Origin: Prevotella sp.
Lineage (GTDB): Bacteria > Bacteroidota > Bacteroidia > Bacteroidales > Bacteroidaceae
Direction: 5' to 3'
DNA: 37,715 nucleotides
Assembly (NCBI GenBank): GCA_017960525.1
Contig: JAGCZA010000100.1
Location: 1-37,715 of the forward strand
Position numbers and translations under genes: made by a program
Notes under the pieces: model-generated
Told to the model about the DNA's origin: nothing
Databases searched by the model: none
Seen by the model: the letters and a program-made list of their open reading frames with translations, nothing else
In this document: piece after piece, positions 30,352-37,715 of the stretch
Position numbering within the stretch: the first letter of the stretch is position 1
How the letters are laid out: every line of letters begins with the position of its first letter

Positions 30352-32601
30352 GTGTTTGTCGACGTCATCCTTCCTTTGCCGCTCGACGGCCAGTTCACAT
30401 ACGCTGTTCCGCCTTCGCTTGAAAAACAAGTGGAGGCGGGGCTGCGTGTTCTTGTGCCATTTGGCAAAAACAAGACCTACGTGGGAATTGTCACCCGGCT
30501 GCATGAAGAAAAGCCGGAGGCCTACGAGGTGAAAGACATCTTGCAGTTGCTCGATGAAAAGCCCATTCTGCTACCAGCGCAGTACCGGCTTTGGCAGTGG
30601 ATGGCCGACTACTATATGTCGCCCATCGGCGAGGTCTATAAAGCGGCGTTGCCGTCTGGCCTGAAGGCTGAGGAGGGGTATCGGGCGCGTACAGAGACTT
30701 ACATCCGGCTCACCCCGAAGTATCAGAACGAGCAGGCCCTTCACATCGCCCTCGATATGCTGGTACGGGCCAAAAAACAGCAAGAGGCGTTCATCGCCTA
30801 TCTGTCACTCTCACATTGGGACCTCATCGGGAGCGAAACATCAATTGTGGAGATTACCCGCGAGGAACTGCTGAATGCTTCTGGTGCCACGTTGGCCACC
30901 GTGAACGCCTTGCAGGCAAGAGGTATGCTGGAGACTTACGAGGTGGAGGTGGGGCGTCTGAATCACGGTGGCGAGCCGCACCCGGAACTTACGAAGCGGT
31001 TGAACCCAGCGCAGCAGGAAGCCTACAATCAGATTCTGATGTCGATGCTGAAGAAGCAGGTGACCCTGCTGCACGGCGTCACCAGCAGCGGAAAGACAGA
31101 AATATACATCCACCTCATACAGCGCGAGTTGGAGCACCACCGACAAGTGCTCTATCTTTTGCCAGAGATCGCCCTTACTGTGCAGATGATGGATCGTTTG
31201 CACCGTGTTTTTGGCAATCGTCTGGGCATTTACCACTCGAAATACAGCGACGCCGAGCGGGTTGAAATCTGGCAGAAACAACTTTCTGCCGACCCCTACG
31301 ACATTATTCTTGGCGCCCGCTCTGCCGTGTTCCTTCCTTTCCAGCGCCTCGGTCTCGTCATCGTGGACGAGGAACACGAAACCAGTTACAAGCAACAGGA
31401 TCCGATGCCCCGCTATCACGCAAGAAGCGCGGCCATTATGCTGGGCGCAAAGGTTCTTCTCGGTACTGCCACGCCTTGTGCCGAGACCTATCACAACGCC
31501 CGTACTGGCAAGTATGGCCTGGTGGAACTGACTGAACGCTATCAAGGCATTGAATTGCCCGACATACAAGTGGTGGACACGAAGGACTTACAGCACCGCA
31601 AGATGATGCGCGGCCCCTTCTCACCGCTGTTGCTGGCCCGTGTGCGCGAAGCCCTGGAGCGGGGCGAGCAGGCCATCCTCTTCCAGAACCGGCGCGGATG
31701 GGCACCGATGGTGATGTGCAGTCAGTGCGGATGGGTACCTCGTTGCGAGTATTGCGATGTCAGTTTGACGCTGCACCGCACCACCAACCAACTCTCGTGC
31801 CACTATTGCGGATTCACCTACTGCATACCCACTGAGTGCCCGGCCTGTGGCAGCAAGGACTTGAAGGGTAGGGGATACGGCACAGAGAAAATAGAGGAAC
31901 AGATACGCGACATACTGCCTGACGCCCGTATTGCCCGTATGGACTACGACACCACACGCACCCGGAATGCTTACGAGCGCATCATTGATGACTTCGCTGC
32001 CGGGCGCACCAATCTCCTCATCGGCACGCAAATGATCAGCAAGGGGCTTGACTTCGACCGCGTGGCCGTAGTGGGCATACTCGATGCCGACACGATGCTC
32101 AACTACCCCGACTTCCGAGCCTACGAACACGCCTTCATGATGATGGCTCAGGTGAGTGGGCGGGCAGGACGCAAGAACAAGCGCGGACTCGTCATCCTGC
32201 AGACCCGTAACCCCAATCTGGAGGTCATCCGCCAGGTGGTGCGCAACGACTTTCCGTCGTTCTTCCGCGACCTTATGGCCGAGCGGCAGGCGTTCCGCTA
32301 TCCGCCCTTCTGCCGGCTAATCTACGTCTACTTGAAGCACAAGAGCGACACGCTGGCAGATACCGCAGGACACGAAATGGGCAGCCGGCTGCGCCAATGG
32401 TTTGGCAACCGTGTACTGGGACCCGACAAGCCCGCCGTGGCCAAGGTGAAGACGCTCTGTATCCGCAAGCTCGTCATCAAACTGGAAAACGGTCTCGACC
32501 TGGCTCAGGCCCGCCACTATCTGAGGCTCGCCCAGCAGCAGATGCTGCAGGACAAGCGTTATGCATCGCTACAAATCTACTACGACGTAGATCCGCTATA
32601 G
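30352..32601 (+). CDS. priA: Primosomal replication helicase PriA
   Basis: A 749-residue superfamily 2 helicase that restarts stalled replication forks. The N-terminal DNA-binding domain begins VDVILPLPLDGQFTYAVP; Walker A is HGVTSSGKTEIYIHL; the DEAH-like box is LVIVDEEHETSYKQQDPMPR; motif III is LGTATPCAE. Four Cys pairs bind two zinc ions (CSQC, CEYC, CHYC, CPAC). Late motifs IGTQMISKGLDFDRV and QVSGRAGRKNKRGLVILQT are intact. The start is GTG 30352; an in-frame TAA (the stop of the previous gene) is only five codons upstream, so no longer form is possible. Gap of 15 bases to the barrel gene. Confidence 0.97.
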   Translation: MFVDVILPLPLDGQFTYAVPPSLEKQVEAGLRVLVPFGKNKTYVGIVTRLHEEKPEAYEVKDILQLLDEKPILLPAQYRLWQWMADYYMSPIGEVYKAALPSGLKAEEGYRARTETYIRLTPKYQNEQALHIALDMLVRAKKQQEAFIAYLSLSHWDLIGSETSIVEITREELLNASGATLATVNALQARGMLETYEVEVGRLNHGGEPHPELTKRLNPAQQEAYNQILMSMLKKQVTLLHGVTSSGKTEIYIHLIQRELEHHRQVLYLLPEIALTVQMMDRLHRVFGNRLGIYHSKYSDAERVEIWQKQLSADPYDIILGARSAVFLPFQRLGLVIVDEEHETSYKQQDPMPRYHARSAAIMLGAKVLLGTATPCAETYHNARTGKYGLVELTERYQGIELPDIQVVDTKDLQHRKMMRGPFSPLLLARVREALERGEQAILFQNRRGWAPMVMCSQCGWVPRCEYCDVSLTLHRTTNQLSCHYCGFTYCIPTECPACGSKDLKGRGYGTEKIEEQIRDILPDARIARMDYDTTRTRNAYERIIDDFAAGRTNLLIGTQMISKGLDFDRVAVVGILDADTMLNYPDFRAYEHAFMMMAQVSGRAGRKNKRGLVILQTRNPNLEVIRQVVRNDFPSFFRDLMAERQAFRYPPFCRLIYVYLKHKSDTLADTAGHEMGSRLRQWFGNRVLGPDKPAVAKVKTLCIRKLVIKLENGLDLAQARHYLRLAQQQMLQDKRYASLQIYYDVDPL

Positions 32602-32632
32602 AAACGGAATCATAAACCAACAATAGAGAAAG

Positions 32633-35600
32633 ATGAAGACTATCAAAAAGAAAATGGCCATATTGGCCTTGCTACTGCTCCCGACCGTGATGGCGTGGGC
32701 AGGAAACGTTAGTGAGACTGACGCAATGAAGAAAGCGCAGCAGTTTCTCGACAAACGTGGAACTGGTGGCGCCATCCAGATGAAAGCGGCTGCCAGAGGC
32801 CCGCGCAGGGCAGCTCCGACAGCTGTTCAGAGCGATTACTACGTGTTCAACGTAGGGAGCGGCGACGGCTTCGTCATCGTCAGTGGCGATGACCGCACGA
32901 CAGATATTCTTGGCTATGCCGACAGCGGCAGATTCGACGAGGAGAACATGCCCGACGGGCTGCGCTATCTGTTAGACGGCTATGCCGAGCAGATGGCCTG
33001 GCTTGATGCCCATCAGGCTGAGGTTAGTGCTGCTCCTGCAGCTATTTCGCCAGCCCGTTCCCCCATTGCGCCGCTCATTGAGACACGCTGGGATCAGGGC
33101 GCACCCTACAACAACCTCTGCCCGGAGATTGATGATGAGAAAACCGTAACGGGTTGCGTAGCCACTTCTATGGCGCAGCTGATGTACTACCACAAGTGGC
33201 CTACGGCTGCATGCACCGACATTCCTGGCTATACTACTAATACAAAAAACAAAAATGAAGCGAGCTATTCATTGTCCGTAAGCGGCCTGACGTCTACCTC
33301 TTTCAACTGGGGAGCTATGACCAATACATACGCTTCTAACGCTACGGGTGCTGCCGCCGATGAGGTTGCAAAGCTGATGAAGTACTGTGGTGTCTCGCTG
33401 CAAATGACTTATGGCCTTAGGCAAAATGGCGGTTCGGGTGCTTTTAGCGAAGCCATCCCCTTTGCCCTGAAAACTTACTTTGGCTATGATGGCGGTGTGC
33501 GCCATACCTATCGTAAATGCTATAGCTATACCGAGTGGGTAGATCTTATCTATAGTGAACTGGCCAGCAGACGGCCAGTCGCCTTGCACGGGCAGAGTAT
33601 GGGCGGCGGTCACTCCTTCGTGTGCGATGGCTACGACACCGACGACTACTTCCACATCAATTGGGGATGGGGCGGTGACGGTAACGGTTATTTCCGCCTC
33701 TCAGTCCTTCAGCCTTATGTGCAGGGTGCCGGAGGCTCGTCAACACTCGATGGTTTCAGCTTTAGCCAAGGCGCTGTCATTGGTATTCAGCCTCCCGTAG
33801 ATGGCAACAAGGACTACTGCCTCTCGCTCGAAGGTCTGCGATTTGGCTCGTCTGATGCAAGTGCCAGCAAAAACTTTACCCGCGAAAACAAGACAGATAA
33901 CTTTACCGGCATCAGCCTTTACTATGTGGTTTATGACTATTACTATGGCAGCAATGCTTTCGACTATGCCGTGCAATTGGTGGACGCTAATGGTGGTATT
34001 GTGCAGTCTTTCCATACTGAGGAAAATGTACAGATGAGTTGGAATCAGACAAATACCGAGCCCAATAATACCAACAGTAAGGGACGTACCCTCTCTGGAC
34101 TCTCCATCCCTTCGTCTGTGGACGACGGAACTTATTATATCAAGGTGATGAGCCGCCCTGCTGGCACCAGCAACTGGCAGGAGTGCTACGACGGTGACCG
34201 CTACCAGCTGACCGCCGTCATCAGCGACAACAGTCTGACCATCACTGTGCCCATTCCTGCCACTATTAATCCTGCTTCGGCCACTCTCGACGTTAGTGGC
34301 AACCTGACCCAAGGCTACGAGCAGGAGGTGACGGCTACTATTACTGGTGGTAGTATTGACTTTCATGACGATGTCATCCTTCGCGTGAATGGCAAATCAG
34401 TTATGGGTAAGGTGCTCGACGTACCAGCTGGACGGTCTGTGGTTGCACGCTTTGTCTATACACCACTCACAGCGGGTGACAACGTGCTTACTCTATGGTC
34501 TAGAAGTACTAACTCACAGATTGGTTCAAGTACTACTGTATCCATTACAGAAAGTGATGCCACCAGCAACCTGACGCTAACCGTTAATTATACCATTGGT
34601 AATTTGAGTGATGGTAAACTCTATGGAAACGCTTTGCGCGTAACGGTTAGGGCTAACAATCCTTCGACAGAGAACACTTATGTTGGCAGACTGAATTGTT
34701 CGCTGCGGGAGTATGCTAGTGCTGATGCAAATATTGATGACTATGTCAGTAACTACGTAACCAAATACATCGTTATTGAGAAGGATAGTTATACTGATGT
34801 CGGCTTCGATTATATGGAATTGGAAGTAGGCAAGTTTTACCGATTGCGATTCAGCTATTCACAGAACTATATAGATGATGGCAAGATGAAAACTCGTCTC
34901 GTAGCGTTTGACCCTACTGAACCTTATGAGATGATAGAGGGCTATAAGACCTACAACGCAGACGGAACAACAACTATCCTGTCTAAACCCGTTAATAATG
35001 CTATCAATGGTGGCACAGCCCTGTGTATAGACTTGACAGGACTCACAACAATCCCAACCATCACCCCCAGCTCGAACACCAACTGCGTCTACCTCTTGCC
35101 TGATGGAGTGGAGGTTCCGGCCTCGCTGAGTGGTTGTAATGTGGTTTGCGGTAGTACAGCGAACAATCTGACGCTGACCGACGGCGAAGACTTCTTCACC
35201 CCCATTGCTTTCACCGCCGAAAATGCCTCATACACCCGCACCTTCACCCTCGCAGCGGCTGGCACAAGCGGCTGGAACACGCTTTTCCTGCCCTTCACCG
35301 CTACGACTGTCTCTTGCGTGGGCTTGGGCGATGTCGACTGGTTCCAGTCTGCTGGCGATACTGATGGCAACTTCTGGCTCCGAAGCTTTACTGGTGACGG
35401 TGAGGGCAGCGTCACTTTCGACTATGCCAACACCACCTCTATTGCCGCCAACACGCCTTATATCATTGCCGTGCCTGGCTCGGACTTCGGCAGCTGGCAG
35501 ATGACCGGAAAGGAGGTCACTTTTAGTGGAACTAATGTCAGCATCGCTGCCACTTCGCCTGTTTCTGGCGTCAGCGGCAACCACTACAAGTTTGTGGGCA

Positions 35601-35899
35601 GCACCGTCGGCACGACCGTTTCCAACGTCTATGTGCTCAACGACAAGGGCAGCAAGTTCGTAAAGACTACTGACAAAGAAGTTGAACCCTTCCGTGCCTG
35701 GTTCACGCCCATCAGCATCAGTTCACTCAGTCGCCCATCGCTTGTCATCTTCAGCCCTGAAGAAACGGGAATAGAACTCCCCTCTGCTGAAGGCGAGGAG
35801 AGCGGCTGTTACTTTACCCTCGACGGGCGCAGGCTTCCTGCCGCTCCCTCCGTTCCAGGCATCTATGTGTTGAATCGTAAAAAAGTGATTGTCAAATGA
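32633..35899 (+). CDS. Secreted C10 cysteine protease (streptopain/interpain-like), 1088 residues
   Basis: Signal peptide 1-23 (ends AWA). Residues about 24-130 are the C10 propeptide (VSETDAMKKAQQFLDKRG, YYVFNVGSGDGFVIVSGDDR). The catalytic domain has Cys175 in TVTGCVATSMAQLMYYHKWP and His327 in GQSMGGGHSFVCDGYD, followed by YFHINWGWGGDGNGYFRLS with the Asn/Trp pair of the papain-like site. After about residue 390 come long beta-sandwich regions and a tail ending YFTLDGRRLPAAPSVPGIYV then LNRKKVIVK, close in style to the pectate lyase tail and suited to T9SS or surface sorting. It digests extracellular protein. It lies 31 bases after priA with no clear promoter. Its stop overlaps the start of a 49-codon ORF. 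Confidence 0.9.
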   Translation: MKTIKKKMAILALLLLPTVMAWAGNVSETDAMKKAQQFLDKRGTGGAIQMKAAARGPRRAAPTAVQSDYYVFNVGSGDGFVIVSGDDRTTDILGYADSGRFDEENMPDGLRYLLDGYAEQMAWLDAHQAEVSAAPAAISPARSPIAPLIETRWDQGAPYNNLCPEIDDEKTVTGCVATSMAQLMYYHKWPTAACTDIPGYTTNTKNKNEASYSLSVSGLTSTSFNWGAMTNTYASNATGAAADEVAKLMKYCGVSLQMTYGLRQNGGSGAFSEAIPFALKTYFGYDGGVRHTYRKCYSYTEWVDLIYSELASRRPVALHGQSMGGGHSFVCDGYDTDDYFHINWGWGGDGNGYFRLSVLQPYVQGAGGSSTLDGFSFSQGAVIGIQPPVDGNKDYCLSLEGLRFGSSDASASKNFTRENKTDNFTGISLYYVVYDYYYGSNAFDYAVQLVDANGGIVQSFHTEENVQMSWNQTNTEPNNTNSKGRTLSGLSIPSSVDDGTYYIKVMSRPAGTSNWQECYDGDRYQLTAVISDNSLTITVPIPATINPASATLDVSGNLTQGYEQEVTATITGGSIDFHDDVILRVNGKSVMGKVLDVPAGRSVVARFVYTPLTAGDNVLTLWSRSTNSQIGSSTTVSITESDATSNLTLTVNYTIGNLSDGKLYGNALRVTVRANNPSTENTYVGRLNCSLREYASADANIDDYVSNYVTKYIVIEKDSYTDVGFDYMELEVGKFYRLRFSYSQNYIDDGKMKTRLVAFDPTEPYEMIEGYKTYNADGTTTILSKPVNNAINGGTALCIDLTGLTTIPTITPSSNTNCVYLLPDGVEVPASLSGCNVVCGSTANNLTLTDGEDFFTPIAFTAENASYTRTFTLAAAGTSGWNTLFLPFTATTVSCVGLGDVDWFQSAGDTDGNFWLRSFTGDGEGSVTFDYANTTSIAANTPYIIAVPGSDFGSWQMTGKEVTFSGTNVSIAATSPVSGVSGNHYKFVGSTVGTTVSNVYVLNDKGSKFVKTTDKEVEPFRAWFTPISISSLSRPSLVIFSPEETGIELPSAEGEESGCYFTLDGRRLPAAPSVPGIYVLNRKKVIVK

Positions 35900-36045
35900 A
35901 TAAGAAAACCTACAAGAAGCCCGCGACAAGAACTGTCGCCCTTCATCACCAGCAGCATTTGCTTACTGCTACTGAAACATCACCTCGTCCTTCCGCCAGT
36001 TTTATGTCCAATCCCGGCATTGGCGATACCGACGACGACGAATAG
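35896..36045 (+). CDS. 49-residue small protein translationally coupled to the C10 protease
   Basis: The ATG (35896-35898) overlaps the protease TGA in ATGA, so ribosomes finishing the protease can restart here. The product begins MNKKTYKKPATRTVALHHQQ, then HLLTATETSPR, and ends GIGDTDDDE before TAG. It has no signal peptide: a Lys-rich start, a central hydrophobic HLL, and an acidic tail. I recall similar short Bacteroidales products of the form 'KKxYxKPxxxVxxLxHxxxLL' with acidic ends, but cannot check. Possible roles are a peptide precursor, a protease partner or inhibitor, or a regulator. It ends before palindrome array 3. Confidence 0.6.
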   Translation: MNKKTYKKPATRTVALHHQQHLLTATETSPRPSASFMSNPGIGDTDDDE

Positions 36046-36064
36046 GAATAAATCAACTCAAAAG

Positions 36065-36124
36065 TTTGGTTCGTCCAAACTCCCACTTTGGACGAACCAA
36101 ACTCATAGTTTGGACGAACCAAAT
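36065..36124. repeat. Array 3: three 22-bp-period palindrome units, first two facing each other
   Basis: Units start at 36065 (TTTGGTTCGTCCAAAC), 36087 (TTTGGACGAACCAAAC) and 36109 (TTTGGACGAACCAAAT); spacers TCCCAC and TCATAG. Bases 36064-36079 and 36087-36102 form a perfect 16-bp inverted repeat with a 7-base loop. The last unit overlaps the -33 region of the next gene. Confidence 0.95.
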
Positions 36125-36142
36125 TTTTATTTGCTAACTTTG
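36110..36142 (+). promoter_or_regulatory. Probable promoter of the second C10 protease gene, overlapping array 3
   Basis: TTG at 36110-36112 inside the last palindrome unit, 22 bases, then TAACTTTG at 36135-36142; the ATG is about 31 bases further on. The spacing is 2-3 bases longer than ideal. Binding of a protein to the palindrome would block or reposition polymerase. Confidence 0.45.
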
Positions 36143-36173
36143 CAATCTGTATTTTAGATTCTCATTCTGTTGC

Positions 36174-37715
36174 ATGAAAAAGTATTTTGTTTTATGTTTA
36201 GCCTCTGCGTTTTGCCTGTATTCATTAACGTCATTTTCACAGGCAAAACATAATTCTGTTGTAAAAAGCTTCCTGGCAACAGCCCCCGACACCGTAGAAC
36301 AGGGTGTGCCTTTCGTAGTCGATTATTCCTTGGAAGCAATGGTGTGGGATGCGGGAGGTAAGCCATTAGAGGGGAATGGGTGTCGTTTGCAAAATGTAAG
36401 CTATAATAAAGTTTCGGGAACACCTTATTCGAAATTGAAGGCAAAGTGCATTTATATAACCTCAAAGACAGGAAGCATAGAACTGCCTGGAATGGTGATG
36501 AGCGTGCGGAAGAAAAAAGTGACCACTACCCCTAAAACCATTTATGTCAAGCCCAACAGAAATTATGGTGAAGAAATGGGGGTGGCACACAAATGGCTGA
36601 CTGGCCACGGATTGAACGACGATTCGCTGTGCCTGACAATCTACGAAAGTCCTTTAGCAAAAGAATTCTATATATTCAGGGATGAAAGGCATCAAGGATT
36701 TTGCGTTGTAGCAAAAAAGGACGGCTGGAATGTCGTGGGACAACCAATTCTGGCCTATAGTACCGAAAACTCGCTCCTTTTGACAAATTGGAAAGGGTAT
36801 ATGAATTTGTTGAACCCATACAATGAACAGATAGCCGCACTAAAAAAACGCCCAAATTCGCATACAACGGGGGATGATATGCACTATGGCAGGAAAAACG
36901 ACCGCGTGGCACCAATGCTTGGTAATCTGCAATGGGGGCAGTCAAGTCCGTACAATCACCATGTGGTTTTTAGTGTGAACGGAAAGCGGGGGGTAATTGG
37001 CTGTGTTCCTTTGGCAGTAGCTATGGTTATGAACTACTACAAATGGCCAAACCAGGCACAGTCGCATGTCTACTATCAGACGGAACACAAAATCTACAAA
37101 ATGGATATGGACAGCTTTAAGCCTGAATGGGATGCGTTCAGGAACTCCTATTCGGAGAAGGACACTACACAGTGCGATAATCTGGCATTATTGCTGTCAA
37201 GACTTGGTGTTGCTGTCGATGCAAACTATATGGGTAAAGAGACTTCAGCCAATTTGGTGAATGCCAAGTCCACGATGTGCAACAATTTCAAGTATTCAGG
37301 GAAAATGAATATGAACGTCACACCTCTTCCCGACCAAGATATGATGACACTCATTTACAAAGAGCTTGACAATGGCAGGCCGTTGATTGCCAGCACCAAT
37401 GGACATGCTTTCGTATGCGATGGATACGATGACGATTTCCTGCATTACAACTTGGGATGGCATGGGGCGGCAAATGGTTATTATAGGCTGAAACTGGGAG
37501 ATTATGAAGCAGAAAACAGTCTTCTTATAATTAAGAATGTCTTATATGGCATAGAGCCGCAACGTGAAGATGTAAATAAGGATGTGGTGTTGAATGTCGC
37601 TGGGACACTGGAGCAATTGCTCAGCGACGACGAGAAAGGCAGTGTCACGCATCTTACTGTCAGCGGCCCATTGAACAGCAAGGACATCAGGCTTCTGAGA
37701 AAGATGGCAGGGGCA
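36174..37715 (+). CDS. C10 cysteine protease with BatD-like N-terminus and BspA-type LRR start (3' end outside window)
   Basis: The frame is open for 514 codons to the window edge. Residues 1-23 are a signal peptide (MKKYFVLCLASAFCLYSLTS). Then FLATAPDTVEQGVPFVVDYS, which resembles the first beta domain of BatD-like (oxygen-tolerance) proteins. A C10 propeptide-like part follows (FYIFRDERHQGFCVVAKKDG). The catalytic domain has RGVIGCVPLAVAMVMNYYKW (Cys nucleophile) and STNGHAFVCDGYDDDFLHYN (His), then LGWHGAANGYYRL. The visible end, AGTLEQLLSDDEKGSVTHLT then VSGPLNSKDIRLLRKMAG, is the typical lead-in to BspA-like leucine-rich repeats. The predicted product is an exported protease joined to an adhesion-type LRR. 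It has its own promoter and palindrome array, and is AT-richer than the first protease. Confidence 0.8.
   Translation, partial: MKKYFVLCLASAFCLYSLTSFSQAKHNSVVKSFLATAPDTVEQGVPFVVDYSLEAMVWDAGGKPLEGNGCRLQNVSYNKVSGTPYSKLKAKCIYITSKTGSIELPGMVMSVRKKKVTTTPKTIYVKPNRNYGEEMGVAHKWLTGHGLNDDSLCLTIYESPLAKEFYIFRDERHQGFCVVAKKDGWNVVGQPILAYSTENSLLLTNWKGYMNLLNPYNEQIAALKKRPNSHTTGDDMHYGRKNDRVAPMLGNLQWGQSSPYNHHVVFSVNGKRGVIGCVPLAVAMVMNYYKWPNQAQSHVYYQTEHKIYKMDMDSFKPEWDAFRNSYSEKDTTQCDNLALLLSRLGVAVDANYMGKETSANLVNAKSTMCNNFKYSGKMNMNVTPLPDQDMMTLIYKELDNGRPLIASTNGHAFVCDGYDDDFLHYNLGWHGAANGYYRLKLGDYEAENSLLIIKNVLYGIEPQREDVNKDVVLNVAGTLEQLLSDDEKGSVTHLTVSGPLNSKDIRLLRKMAGA

Noticed and set aside
1-37715. tRNA, rRNA, complete insertion sequence or prophage
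   Set aside because: I found no cloverleaf-like or rRNA-like segment, no complete transposase and no phage structural gene by reading; a tRNAscan or IS search could still change this.

Overview
The window reads as chromosome from an anaerobic Bacteroidales bacterium, most likely Prevotellaceae (Prevotella/Segatella-like). The evidence is a complete porP-porK-porL-porM-porN type IX secretion (T9SS) cluster, promoters of the Bacteroidetes form TTG-N20-TAnnTTTG, C10 (streptopain/interpain-like) proteases, class III fructose-1,6-bisphosphatase, DcuB and a HypD-like glycyl radical enzyme. Genus assignment is inference from gene content.

Region 1 (1-7.0 kb) is AT-rich accessory DNA, mostly on the minus strand. 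It holds a short chimeric Rhs-core protein with a phospholipase A2-like C-terminal tip, followed 1 bp later by a candidate immunity gene. Next comes a three-gene unit: a DUF3244-like secreted protein (frameshifted in a T8 tract), an M4 metalloprotease with a T9SS-type tail, and a small lipocalin-like lipoprotein. The unit has its own promoter and a terminator. A TPR membrane regulator follows, whose GC content changes sharply inside the gene near 6.96 kb.

Region 2 (7.0-17.9 kb, minus strand) is GC-rich housekeeping DNA, in order of transcription: HD phosphohydrolase, MgtC-like protein, SppA, LpxK, purine nucleoside phosphorylase, ThiL, a glycosyltransferase-like gene split by an in-frame amber codon, Fbp (class III), DcuB.

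Region 3 (17.9-36.0 kb, plus strand) holds a multidomain pectate lyase, a HypD-type glycyl radical enzyme without a nearby activase, the T9SS operon, an outer-membrane beta-barrel, PriA, a 1088-residue C10 protease and a 49-codon ORF overlapping its stop. Region 4 (36.05 kb to the end) starts a second C10 protease with an unusual N-terminal BatD-like domain and a BspA-type leucine-rich-repeat tail, cut by the window edge.

Two repeat systems stand out. (i) Ten copies of an imperfect palindrome, TTTGGACGAACCAAAC in either orientation, lie in three intergenic arrays (upstream of the pectate lyase, porP and the second C10 protease). All are spaced at exactly 22 bp, about two helical turns. (ii) Heptanucleotide tandem repeats of several sequences fill many intergenic gaps and have also entered coding frames (fbp, thiL, porN signal peptide, gene ends). 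The 22-bp arrays are the best candidate for an undescribed system: a helically phased operator family or a mobile palindromic element next to secretion and secreted-enzyme genes.
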